From the NCBI GenBank assembly GCA_034440635.1, contig JAOTON010001478.1, positions 1,550,001-1,614,000 on the forward strand: 64,000 nt of DNA. The letters are read 5' to 3'. Source of the stretch: Lepas anatifera (taxonomy: Eukaryota; Arthropoda; Thecostraca; Lepadidae). Shown here in pieces: positions 1 to 9,590 of this stretch (its first letter is position 1; every line of letters starts with the position of its first letter). The notes beneath the pieces were generated by a model that was not told the DNA's origin, did not search any database, and worked only from the letters and a program-made list of their open reading frames with translations. The translations under genes were made by a program, and so were the position numbers.

Positions 1-4
1 AAAA

Positions 5-835
5 ATGTACGGCGTCATCTTTACCTGCCTCGCGGTCAGGGCCGTCCACTTAGAGGTGGCATCTAGTCTGTCTGCAGATTCATTTATCTGCGCTCTTCGT
101 CGCTTTATTGCGAGACGGGGAAACGTCCGCTTCATCAGATCCGACCAAGGAAGCAACTTTGTAGGTGCGGAAAGAGAGATGCGAGATGAGTTGCAGCTCC
201 TAATGAAGAGTGACAGCGTTATAAAGAAAGAAATGTTAGCTAGAAATATTGAATGGCGCTTCAATACCCCAGGCGCATCCCATCATGGAGGCGCCTGGGA
301 AAGGCTAATAAGAAGTACCAGGAAGATCCTAAACGCACTTCTGAGGGAGCAGTCCTTCTCAGAAGAAACTCTCCGCACCGTCCTTTGTGAGGTGGAATGT
401 GTGATGAACAACAGGCCACTCACTCCAGTCTCGTCGGATCCGAGAGATGACGTGCCTCTCACTCCGAATCATATTCTGCACTTGCGCTGTGTGACGCCGC
501 TGTGTGAAGAGCTTGATGACCGTGATCTCTGTGGGCGGAAAAGGTGGAGACAGGCTGCGCACCTGGCAGAGCAGTTTTGGCGACGGTGGAGGAACGAGTA
601 CATGCCTCTTCTCCAGCAACGACCGGGACCAGCTACCCGAAGCCGGAAAAATATCAAGACGGGCGATATTGTTGTTCTCGTCGATGACTCCGTTCCCCGT
701 GGAATGTGGCCGCTCGGGCGAGTGGAAGAAGCGCTGATGGGATCGGATGGTCTCGTTCGGTCCGTGAAAATTCGTACTCGCAACAAGGTTCTCCAGCGGC
801 CAGTTACCAAGGTGGTAAAGATTATCGAGGCCTAA
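5..835 (+). CDS. BEL/Pao retrotransposon pol, integrase core and C-terminal domain (5'-partial)
   Basis: This is the C-terminal end of a BEL/Pao polyprotein; the reading frame enters from before the window. It carries the retroviral-type integrase fold: the family motif FTCLAVRAVHLEV near the start, then RSDQGSNFVGAE holding the second catalytic Asp (about residues 45-56), and HHGGAWERLIRSTR holding the catalytic Glu (about residue 98). The first catalytic Asp must lie upstream. VMNNRPLTP follows. The last ~100 residues (FWRRWRNEYMPLL, then GDIVVLVDD, then PRGMWPLGRV) match the domain that follows the integrase in BEL/Pao elements (DUF5641 type). Integrase inserts the element cDNA into host DNA. 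The 276 visible codons are open with no frameshift and end at a TAA, so this part is well preserved. Activity cannot be judged without the upstream gag-RT region. BEL/Pao occurs only in animals. Confidence 0.95.
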   Translation: MYGVIFTCLAVRAVHLEVASSLSADSFICALRRFIARRGNVRFIRSDQGSNFVGAEREMRDELQLLMKSDSVIKKEMLARNIEWRFNTPGASHHGGAWERLIRSTRKILNALLREQSFSEETLRTVLCEVECVMNNRPLTPVSSDPRDDVPLTPNHILHLRCVTPLCEELDDRDLCGRKRWRQAAHLAEQFWRRWRNEYMPLLQQRPGPATRSRKNIKTGDIVVLVDDSVPRGMWPLGRVEEALMGSDGLVRSVKIRTRNKVLQRPVTKVVKIIEA

Positions 836-1055
836 GAATGGGGCACGCATATTCCCTGGTTTCAGTCCCTGGGCACCTCAGACCACACATAAGCACACAC
901 AGCATGACTCGCATAGTTCATTGCTTTTCGCTGAAAGCTTTGAGGCGTTCATGTCGCTTTGGTTTGTGTTTCAGCGTGATATGTAGAAGATATTAAGTTG
1001 CTTGTTTTGCTCCGCATGGTTGATTTTGATGACTAGGTCATCAAAAGGAGGAGGG
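836..1055 (+). other. BEL/Pao 3' untranslated tail ending in a polypurine tract
   Basis: No gene is seen between the pol stop and the purine run AAAAGGAGGAGGG at 1043-1055. That run sits directly before a TG dinucleotide, the arrangement expected of the plus-strand primer and the start of the 3' LTR. The assignment rests on position and composition only. Confidence 0.5.
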
Positions 1056-1614
1056 TGTAAGTGCCATAGAGGAAAGGCAGAGGTTTTAGTAGTTTCAGGT
1101 TTTGAAGATCTCTGTCCATGTTGGAGCGTTTGTTTATTTCTTTGTGGCACATGTTTGCCACGTAAGGATGTGTGGGAGGGGCTGTGGACCGACCCGCCAC
1201 TTTTGTACCATTTGAAAAGAAGTCTGCGTGCGTGCAGGGCCGCCAAAATCTTCAGGTACATGGTTATACCACTGGATGATTATGCAACACAATGAATTTG
1301 CAATGCCATGATATTCTGTAGTGCTAGCGCGTGATATTGTCCATGATTTGCTACGCCAAGATTTCCAACACCGATTTGTAGCGCTAGAGCGTGTGGCTTT
1401 CTGTTTTTTGCCCGCTAGATTTTGATTTTGTTTTGCCTTTGGTTTTGCAGCAACCGTCTTCCAGACCTGCATCTGTGACTTAGAAATAAATTGGTTCAAC
1501 CTCAACCAATTTTGGAGCAGCTGAGAGTAGCATGGCACAGAGGCAGAAAGCAAGAGGGGGACGTGTTCCTGAATTTTGGAAACTTTTGGGCCAATTAGTC
1601 GCATGCCGCAACAG
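1056..1614 (+). repeat. Putative 3' LTR of the BEL/Pao element
   Basis: The sequence begins TGTAAGTGCC immediately after the polypurine tract, as an LTR would. The right end is uncertain: a CA at about 1614, just before a hairpin-rich block, is one candidate. The partner 5' LTR lies outside the window, so the limits cannot be confirmed by comparison. A short near-repeat (GTAGTGCTAGCGCGTG / GTAGCGCTAGAGCGTG) lies near 1319 and 1378. Confidence 0.4.
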
Positions 1615-1915
1615 ATACCTTTTACACCGGCTTTGCCGCAAGGGCGCTGTTCAAACAGCGCCCTTGCGGCAGCGTTGAGCGTACTTCCAAACGAAGGAAA
1701 CGAAGGAAAAAAACTGTTTTGCCTGTCTGAAGGCCTTTACGGCGGCCTGTCGGGCCAAGCTGTCGCGTGCTATGGAATACAAATCGGGCCCGACAGGCCG
1801 GTGAAGGAATTTTTCCAGCAGAGGATTTTCTGGGTGACGTTTAAAAGGCCCTCTGTGCATAAAGCCCTCTATTCAAAGGTCCCTCGATTCATAAGTCCCT
1901 CGATTTTCCATCGGT
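1615..1915. repeat. Hairpin-rich non-coding block with a 38-nt palindrome
   Basis: A perfect palindrome occupies 1634-1671: two 18-bp arms (TGCCGCAAGGGCGCTGTT and its complement) around a CA. A second stem has 13-bp arms, GGCCTGTCGGGCC near 1744-1756 and its complement near 1787-1799, with imperfect extension outward. Near 1880-1920 the phrase GTCCCTCGATTCATAA is repeated. No coding potential is recognised. The following 1916-2107 has only a short GTGCCC...GGGCAC inverted pair. Confidence 0.6.
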
Positions 1916-2107
1916 TCTTGCCGCACACTGGCTTGATATGGGAGAGGTGCAAATTCATGAAAAACTTGTTGAGTGAAAGAGGTGACAATTCTAATATTGA
2001 GATTTTTTAGAACAAAAAATATTTTCTGTTTCCTTTCGATATTTTTTTCTCACAGATTGTAAGATCTGTCGCAGGACCATACCGTGCCCTAAAATCTGTC
2101 GGGCACT

Positions 2108-3030
2108 TTATGACCCGAGAGCCCGACTTTTTGCAGCTCTGATATCATCATCCATGCCTGGCCACCAGACGTACGAGCGAGCAAATGATTTGGTGCGCGA
2201 TTCACCCATATGCCCCTCATGAAGAAGCCGTAGTACTCTCTCACGACCCTGTGGCGGAATAACCACCCTTCCACCCCACAAGAGGCAGCCGTCCTGACAG
2301 CTCAGCTCCCCCACCCTCTGCTGATACGGCCGGTACTCGGGCGGTAGCTGACCCCTCCCCACCGGCCACCCCACCTGGGTGTGTCGCAGGACAGCTGACA
2401 GCTCCGGGTCGCGGGCCGTCCACAGTCGGATATCGGATGCAGTCACGGGTGAAGCATCCAGAAACTGCAGTAAATGCACTAACTCCGCTGGCGTCGCCGG
2501 CTCCTTCACAGAGCCAGGCAGCGGCAACCGACTCAGGCCATCACAGTGGCCTTGTTTCGAACCAGGCATATACTCGAGCCTATAATCATAACCACCGAGA
2601 AGCAGTGCCCATCTGACCATTCGGGGGGACGCCATAGCAGGCAGCGGCTTGCGCTCGCCGAGGATGCCCAACAGTGGCTGATGGTCGGTCCGAATTACAA
2701 AAGGACGGCCTGCCAGATAATAGTTAAACTTTTTGACACCACTTATGACGGCCAGCGCCTCCCGGTCGGTTTGCCTGTATTTTTGTTCCGTCAGATTCAG
2801 AGACCTTGAATAGAAGGCCACGGGTTTTTCTCCCTGAGATGTTTTGAGGCTTAAAACCACCCCTATACCTCTGGGGCTTGCGTCACATGCCAGGATGACT
2901 GGTAGCTTCGAGTCGAAGTGAGCCAGGACCGGAGGTTGGACCAGCAGGGATTTCGCCTGCTCAAAGGCGTCCTGGTGTTCTTTCCCCCACAGAGGTCGGC
3001 CCACGCGTGACCTCTGGTGGGAGATCAGTG
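2108..3030 (-). pseudogene. Ty3/gypsy pol fragment: RNase H and integrase zinc-binding domain
   Basis: Read on the minus strand from about 3,030 down, this is the middle of a gypsy-type pol. It opens in the linker after reverse transcriptase (PLWGKEHQDAFEQAKSLL), then has RNase H with its acidic residues in ILACDASPRGIGVVLS, KYRQTDREALAVI, FVIRTDHQPLLGIL and DGLSRLP. It ends with the first part of the integrase HHCC zinc finger (LLHEGHMGESRTKSFARSYVWWPGM). RNase H removes the RNA template during cDNA synthesis. Both ends are cut: reverse transcriptase is missing beyond 3,030, and the frame runs into unrelated sequence near 2,130 before the CC half of the zinc finger and the DDE core. The remaining ~300 codons are uninterrupted, so truncation is probably fairly recent. 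The frame extends to 3,106, but the last ~25 codons at the high-coordinate end do not look like gypsy. Confidence 0.92.
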
Positions 3031-3107
3031 TACCACAATATACATGTCGATTAATTTTGGAATGTTTCACGTGCAGTTGTACAATCATTTGACCATTTTT
3101 AGACACA

Positions 3108-3265
3108 TTTCAGGACAGGGTCGGATCCAGCCCGAATGTTGGGGGGGGGCAACGGAGCCTAAAGTTTTGAAAAACATATTGTTTTTGAAAAGGGGTTGTA
3201 ACGGAGGGTTTGGGGGCAAATGCCTTTTTTGTTCCCGCTCCCCTCGATCCGCCAGTGTTTCAAGA
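3108..3265. mobile_element. 142-bp hAT-like MITE (e8) with 8-bp target duplication
   Basis: The element spans 3116-3257. The left end CAGGGTCGGATCCAG and the complement of the right end, CACTGGCGGATCGAGG, form terminal inverted repeats of the CAGNGGCGGATC type. The flanks are TTTCAGGA (3108-3115) and TTTCAAGA (3258-3265), an 8-bp duplication with one mismatch. Eight-bp duplications and CA..TG ends are typical of hAT elements. The interior is G-rich and non-coding. Confidence 0.82.
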
Positions 3266-3371
3266 TACATTGACAATTGAAAGACATTCTCACAAATTAA
3301 TCCAGTGTCTATCTTTCAGAAATGCCGCGTCCACGAACAAGCCAGCGGTGCAGTTATGGGGTGGACTCCTT

Positions 3372-3680
3372 AGCCCTGTTCCAGCTGTCAGCACAGTTTT
3401 GTCAGCAGGACCTCTAACCTCTCCTCCAGAAAAGTAACATTAGTACCGTAATCACCTCTTGCTTGTGATAAGCAAAGGGAACTTAATCCTTTATACCATT
3501 AAAAAATATTAGGCTGCCGCTTCGTGCACTTACTATTTTTCATCAGCGCAAACAGCAGGCCATCAGCCCGTAAAACCTCTAGAACTAGTTCCCGGGGAGA
3601 GGCTACAATCCTGTGACGTAGGCGCAACGCGGCCCGCTGATTGGTGCTGACAAAACTGTGCTGACAGCTGGAACAGGGCT
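3372..3680. repeat. 36-bp perfect inverted repeat, arms 237 bp apart
   Basis: Positions 3372-3407 are the exact reverse complement of 3645-3680 (arm begins AGCCCTGTTCCAGCTGTCAG). Homology stops sharply at both ends of each arm. The right arm borders the pogo-like transposase remnant. The spacer has no recognised feature. Confidence 0.85.
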
Positions 3681-4295
3681 CTTGAAGGAAGCACTCGCTG
3701 AGCTGAAAAAGGCGCATCCACACATGTATGAGTAGGAAGTTTAACATTGCAGCTCGGACCCTCAGACGGCACCATCGTGGTGAGGTTAAAGAGCCGGGAA
3801 GGATTAAGACAAAGAGGTGACCTCTTCCGCCCACCAAGAGTCAGAGCCGAACAAGGAAGGTGACGACGCTCGACTGGATCAGCCATCAACTTCAGGAATG
3901 AGTTCAAGAGACCTACTCGAAGAACTATGCGCGTCACCAAAGGCGCAAAAAGGTCTCGCGGCAGAAAGGCCGAACATGCCGCGGTACTTACCTCGTCCCC
4001 CGTAAAGGCTGAGCTTAGAGCGAAGAGGCAAAGGATGGATCCAAAAGAAAAGGGCAAGGGTGCCAAAATCAAGAACGGTAAAAAAGGGTCTGCAGCAAGC
4101 AAGTCCTGCGCTTCCAAGAATGCAGTGGCCAGATGCGATCAGAACGCGGACGCTCGATGCTTCGTCTGTGGAATGTGCTACCGTTTGTCCCGCGAAGAAT
4201 GGATAAAATGTAATGAGTGTGACAGATGGGCATGCATGACGTGCACTGACGCGGATAAAAAACAGGTGGCATACACGTGGGACCTGTGTCGGTAG
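3681..4295 (+). pseudogene. C-terminal remnant of a pogo/Tigger-like DDE transposase with a PHD-like zinc finger
   Basis: Two overlapping plus-strand frames resemble the tail of pogo-family transposases. The first (about 3,810-3,960) has an acidic/Ser-Pro stretch, DQPSTSGMSSRDLLEELC. The second (3,927-4,292) continues with RSRGRKAEHAAVLTSSPVK, a basic run, and a cysteine finger: CFVCG, then EEWIKCNECDRWACMTC, then a final C. Spacing C-x2-C...C-x2-C...C-x2-C matches the PHD-like finger at the end of many invertebrate pogo/Tigger transposases, probably a DNA- or chromatin-contact module. The frame changes near 3,940-3,955 and no catalytic DDE core is present, so this is a dead 3' fragment. A free-standing PHD protein is a less likely alternative. 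Confidence 0.62.
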
Positions 4296-5660
4296 GACGG
4301 TAGGACACAGGTCACATGTGAGCAAAGTTCTGGAGAGCTTGTTTCAGAGCCCGAACACCAGTGGTGTCGGTAGCTGAGTTTCACGTAGCACAGTGACGGC
4401 AGCTTATTTCAAAGCTCAAACACAGTGCCTGTATGTTAAATATCAGTGTGAATGCACTTTAAGCATGCGCATCTGTCTTATACTACCTTTTCAGTTCGAA
4501 CACATGGTGTCTGTAGGCACTTTGTTTAAGCTCTGAAATGGGCTACCTCAGACTTTTCCGTAAATGTTCTCAGGAATCGTTACAGTATTCGGGCAATATA
4601 CTTTGTCACAATTTCCTTCTGGTTTTCCTCAATTTGACTTTTGTCAGCAAAAAAATATTGTTCGTTCACAACAGTGAAATGTTCCGTTGCTTTGCCGAGT
4701 GTCATCCGCACCTTTCAAACATTGGAGTTATTTTTTTTACCATACAGTTCGCTACAGTTTTCCCCATTGATTTTATTATTAGTTTGTAAAACGCCCACGG
4801 GGTGGGCGTCCTATCCACCCCAGTGTGTAAGAAGCCCTTTTGCAATGACTTACAAAACTTTTAAAGTTCTCTTACCTACTGCATTGCAAGATATCATACT
4901 CTTCAATTTTGAAGAAAAATGATTGACCAAGGCATTGAATGGTAAATTTGAACAACACTGAAAGCCGTTTAGTAAAAATCCCTCTTTGGGTGGGCGTCTT
5001 GCACCACTCTCCCCTACCCTTGTAATGTGCATGAGGTCAAATATCCAGTTTAGCGAAATCCAAGTAACAGTTGTGGAGGATTTTCTATTATCCGGTAAGG
5101 TATTAGCCCATTCCTGCACGTGCAGTTTACACCTCTGTTGCTCAAAGACCCACAGGCGCATGGAGTAATCATATAGGTCTAGGACGGGCCCACCTTCACT
5201 CTTTCGTATGACACCCATGAATGAAATATCGGAGCTATGTCCAGGTTCCCCATGTTAAATTTGATAACTTGACTAGACTATATCCGCACTTTTCGATAAA
5301 ATCCTGGATAAGTTCACAGAGACTCACCAGGCAACCGTATTTACAAACGGAGGGAAATAAAATCACAGCAAATTTGGTAAGCTCCTTGATTTATACAGCA
5401 TGGCCATGGATGGCCTAAATATTCCGATCAGTAGCATGCCAAAACACGCTCAATGTTCGGTTGAAAATGAAACATTACCTTATCTTCAAAACGACAAAAA
5501 CATTGTTTTCATTGTGGCCCCGACTTGGGGACATTTATGACAACCACACACACATTATGTACATTATGTATGTGCACGGCAGTGTTTCCACTTATCGGCA
5601 CCCTTGCGGGACGGCCACGTCGGCACGATCCGGTGATCCGCTCACCGACCGGTGGATCCG
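4296..5660. other. No gene recognised
   Basis: AT-rich to mixed sequence. A small hairpin CGCCCAC/GTGGGCG lies near 4,792-4,808. One 122-codon minus-strand frame (5,218-4,850) has no recognised domain. No TSD-flanked element was found. Confidence 0.5.
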
Positions 5661-6509
5661 CTAACACACGCATTGATGGGGGCGGGTACCCGCCCTCTCG
5701 GGCTTGGAGAGATAAACTAACAACGGCGGCGTGTAGCACCGCCGTACTTGGCATACATTTTTTCTGATCATTTTTACAACTTTGGCCAAAATTTTGAGGC
5801 TGGGTCACCTCAGTGCAGGTCACCAGTGCAGATCAAGTGACCTCACCTAAAAAGAGTTTAAGATAGCATTAGTCAGAACAGGGTGAGCCTAACCAATTGA
5901 CACTGATATTACATAATCGGCTCACCGAGTTCTCCAAATTATATTCCGATATTTTTATATCGATGACCTAAGATCAGGTAGACTAGCCATGACCTCTCCA
6001 TTGGAAATACGTGGAAAAATGGTTTAAACTTAATAGCTTGGTAATTGATGGTGGTAGAGCCTGTATTTTAACGGTGTTAGATTTTCCTCGTCCTCGCGGT
6101 TCTAATGATATGTATTTTGACCTAATTTAACCTTGACCTAACCTCAGGTCAGGTCAAATCCTAGATTTTAACTGATTTGACCTAACAAGGTCATATTACA
6201 GATTATTCGATTCGGCTTTCTTCGAGGATTCCAATGGCCTAGATTGTTTTGCTCTATCTTTACTAGCTCATACGTAATGATTGAAAACCTTCACTTACAT
6301 GTTATTACTATGGTGGCATGCCTTGACCTCTAGTGACCTTAGATTTGATCTGAAAAAATATTTGCAATGTTTTCTATAGAAATGTGGATGGGCTATCTAC
6401 CTCCACTTACCGTTTTTCGCTATCTAGCATTATTTTTGAGATCTTAGACGGGGGCGGGTATTCCTGTCAAAGCGAAGGTGGCTCATACCCCCGTCAATGC
6501 ACGTGTTAA
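5661..6509. mobile_element. TTAA-flanked non-coding element rich in AGGTCA/TGACCT half-sites (copy 1)
   Basis: The left end reads CTAA (5661-5664, one change from TTAA) then CACACGCATTGATGGGGGCG. The complement of the right end reads TTAA (6506-6509) then CACGTGCATTGACGGGGGTA, giving ~20-bp imperfect terminal repeats and a TTAA target. The interior holds many TGACCT/AGGTCA motifs (about 5,805-5,850, 5,965-6,000, 6,115-6,190, 6,325-6,345). It shares the phrase ATGACCTCTCCATTGG with the complement of cores near 31,120, 37,200 and 41,020. Just inside the left end is a hairpin (CGGCGGCGTGTAGCACCGCCG) at a place where related elements also have a GC-rich motif. No transposase. TTAA targets are typical of piggyBac and Kolobok elements; the family is not assigned. 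Confidence 0.65.
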
Positions 6510-8671
6510 AGGCAGATCAAGCGCGTGCTCCCAATAGCAACGGTTCTGGTCGGTCAGCGTAGCTCCTATGTCCAGGCAAGCATTGTCCAGTGTACTGCCA
6601 ACTCCTGGAAAGGTCGCGGTCGAGGAAAAGGCTGCCACAGGTCAGCTTTGATCCAGGACCCTCCCACATACAACGGCGACGCATTAACCAGCTGCCCGGC
6701 CGCAGTGCCAACAAACAGCATAAATGTTGTTTGCTCGTAATTAAATAAACCTAGTCGACGAGGTGTGCGTAACTAGGCACACTGCTCCTAATTACGCACG
6801 CATGCGGACGGAAGGAAAACGGTTTGTTATCGAGCGAGGATAACATAGATTAAGCAATCTTAACATGGAAGAGGTAAAAGAATGCATGGAGCTCTTGGGA
6901 TAAAATTCGAACATCCAAGCATCCAAAATACAGGACATGTCTTTTTAGGCATTGGGCTACGGTATTAAAACTTTGCATGCCTTGCAATAGCTTTGTCCTG
7001 GAATAGTAGCGAATTTAGTGTTGAATGTACTTAACATGGGCACTTTACCCTAAATCTAAAAAAGGAAATTACGGTAGGCTTTTTAGACTTCTCTGAAGGA
7101 AATAAGCTGATTTGAAACAGGTGTAGCATTGACCAATATGTTTTATGCTCCTGTTCGCCACCGGGTTTTGCCAGGAATATATTGTACAGAAACCGTAATG
7201 TACATATTTTATATATCATGGATATTTTCATCGGCGGATCAAAAAGTAAATCGAAACGTCACAAAAAAGCGCCAACAGTATAGTGCTTTCGATATTCCGT
7301 CAATTTTCCCACTGAGCTAAACAAAAACGCCAAGTATTGTACCCTGGATGATGGTGCTTATTCCATATAAATATGTCGGGGCTTATCAGTCACGACACAA
7401 GGGGGTGACAGGGTACGAATCCGTTAATACAGGTGCACCTGCATTGGCCTAGAGGGGCTCAGTGGCTGTGCCTCTCGCCTATCTCCCTTTGTACCTCTAT
7501 CTCCCTTTGCACATCTGATGTTTTTTCTGCGAGAAACTTAATCCGCCTCGGCCGCCGGCATCTGTTCTCTGATCTATAAAGACATTCATTACACGGCTGG
7601 TTAGCCGGAGGTATTTTGTAATGTCTAAGCTGGTTTGAAAACCACTGATGCAGTGGTGCCGACTCTCACCGCAGTGTACTGTATGTACACCCTGCCCCAG
7701 CCCCGCACGGCAGGTGGCTCCGGTCAGGCTGGGATTTGGGCTGTTTCTGTCTTTATGAATGTTTGAATAATGGAATAACAAACTCACTAGAAAGGTCACA
7801 GGTTTTTGGTTCTTATTGCTCACTTTACACATTATTTCCATTTTAAGATGTGTAGGTTTTCAAAAACCTTCAACTGATCCCTAGGCAATGACTAAAAACC
7901 GTTGTTCGTGCGGAATTTTCACAGGCACTGCGCAAATCTACGGACCAGATATATCCCTAACAAAATCCCATCACAACCTGAAAGACAGTGTAGCGTTACT
8001 TACGTATTTTGCGCTCGATCCGTCCTAGATTTCCCAGTTATGAGTTGTCTATTAATTATGTAGCGCAAAGGGGGCGGTGGTCGGACTTAGCGTTATGCAC
8101 TTTTTACATTCTGCACTTTCAACAACCCTTGTTGAATAAGTATAATGTAAAATTTATAATGTTTTTTTTACAGCCACACGTATACTCTTTCGACGCTTAA
8201 CGTTGGGCCAGAGGAGCAGGCTGTGGAAAATGGGTTTATCAATTGCAAAAAAAGTTGACCTTGACCACTAGGTGCAATCTTAACTAAATAATTCGAGGGA
8301 GGCTTTTATTGTAAAAATATAGCATCATCTTAAAGGGGAAAGTATGCAGTCTTTACACCGATCTAGTATCACGTCTACTAGTGCTTAATAGGTAGTTTTT
8401 GGTTAGCATTTTAGCTGCAGTCGACGGAAAAATAGTAAATAAGAAGAACAGAAATATTCAAATAACCGATTAAGGCACTTCAGCGAGTTTTTCACTGTTA
8501 ATCAAAAGCTAGTGTTTGGCTGAAATAATAGAAAAGACTGTCACAAATACTGTTCTAGGTTTGTCGTATTGTCGGCATTACTTTTAGGTTAGAGGTACCA
8601 ATATGGCTGTTGTCACGACATCCAATCTTATTTTTAACGATTCATTCTAAAAGGCATTTTTGTGTGAAGCT
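6510..8671. other. No gene recognised
   Basis: Mostly AT-rich sequence. Minor features: a palindrome AGGTGCACCT near 7,432, a doubled CTATCTCCCTTTG phrase near 7,488-7,520, and a CACCGCAGTGTACTGTATGTACA stretch split across 7,670-7,690. A TGACCTTGACC pair lies near 8,251. No homology is recognised in the short open frames. Confidence 0.5.
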
Positions 8672-8713
8672 CAATTCGAGGTCTGGCTATACTAGGACTG
8701 AGAATTATTGATA
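8672..8713 (+). repeat. Left flank of the Helitron block: 5' part of repeat R
   Basis: The phrase GGCTATACTA...GAGAATTATTGATA recurs at about 39,164-39,210, where it runs uninterrupted into TTTACTCC. Here it is cut at 8,713 by the Helitron-like 3' terminus CTAG. The other half of the repeat resumes at 26,919. Confidence 0.75.
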
Positions 8714-9270
8714 CTAGACGGCACGTCTCGCGCTGCGAGATTGACCCTCTGGTCGCGTCACGAGATATAGAAGGTGAAGGTAGAAGAAATTGAAAAAGGC
8801 GTTGATTGGTGAAGAAACTTTGAAAATCGGTCGATAACTTTTCGTGTAATGGGCTCTCAAAGCCAGACCTAAATTTTGAGCCCCACGCAATTGCGTGGGC
8901 GCACCAGAGTGCCTCCACTATGCTGACCTAACCAGGTCTCGATTCAGCGGGCCGGCCTAACGTGCCCCTACCCTGCGGGGCAAGTATCGCCTGCTTCGGC
9001 CGCAGCTCCGCAGTGCACTCCTCAGGACTCGGGTCTGCTGGCTCTGCTCGCAGACTTCCACCGCTTCGCGGTGGTTTGTCTCCGGATTGTTTATTCCTTC
9101 TCTAGAAGGCCGGCCTGGCGCTGCCGGGTTCCTCCATTCCCTAGCCCGGCACTGCTGGGTTCCTTCCTTCTCTAGGCGTAGCATCCGTGCGCTGCTTGGT
9201 ACACTCCCTCCCCTCTTGTGGTTTGCTTTGCCTGCCCTTCAGCAGCCTTTCCAGCATTCCAGCAAAAGTT
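8714..9270 (-). repeat. Conserved Helitron 3' module of H1
   Basis: Closely similar to 22,260-22,830 and more distantly to 14,134-14,540. The terminus at 8,714-8,745 is CTAG, an 8-bp spacer, and hairpin TCTCGCGCTGCGAGA (plus strand as written). Further in are ACGCAATTGCGT, a GGGCGCACC/GGGTGCC pair, and the module with CCACCGCTTCGCGGTGG at about 9,058-9,074. Confidence 0.75.
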
Positions 9271-9516
9271 CCCGGCAAGCGCGTCTCCCTCTCCTGCTCG
9301 TCCTCAGCAGCACGTCGTTGATTGCGTCGCACCGCATCCCGCTGCGCCTCCGCCGCTTGCTGGTCCGCAGCGAGAGCCGCGCGCCGCTGGCGCTGCCGTT
9401 CGGCATTCTGCAGCGCCTCGGCTTCTCGCTGGGCCCGGTTCATGCGCTCGCGGCGTCGGCGCTGGGCGGCAGCGTTGGCCTCGCGGGCTGCTCGCTCTCG
9501 GTCGCGACGAGGCATG
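9141..9516 (-). CDS. Arg/Glu/Ala-rich coiled-coil frame inside H1 (fragment)
   Basis: An ATG at 9,516 (minus strand) opens a 125-codon frame starting MPRRDRERAAREANAAAQRR and continuing as a highly charged, probably helical, Arg/Glu/Ala-rich stretch with blocks such as ERQRQRRAALAADQQ and AVRRNQRRAAEDEQ. It ends in the conserved tail LPGTFAGMLERLLKGRQSK. Similar charged, repetitive N-termini occur in invertebrate Helitron replicase proteins, so this may be a remnant of the parental element's gene. Capture of a host gene fragment is the alternative. The last ~55 codons lie in sequence shared with the H3 tail; H3 lacks the charged part, diverging near 22,830. There is no Rep or helicase motif. 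Expression is unknown. Confidence 0.4.
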
Positions 9517-9590
9517 GTTGAGGATTGGTTTATATGAAAGGGATAGATAGCTCTTGGCCACACTGTAGTGCTGCAAGTGAAGCAATACAT

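Noticed and set aside
4850..5218. 122-codon minus-strand frame.
   Set aside because: No recognised domain, no codon-level evidence, in a repeat-dominated region; length is within chance for this composition.
7380..7520. GGTACGAATCC (7,411) and GGCTCAGTGGC (about 7,456) resemble tRNA B and A boxes.
   Set aside because: They are in the wrong order for a tRNA or SINE on the plus strand, and no cloverleaf can be drawn.
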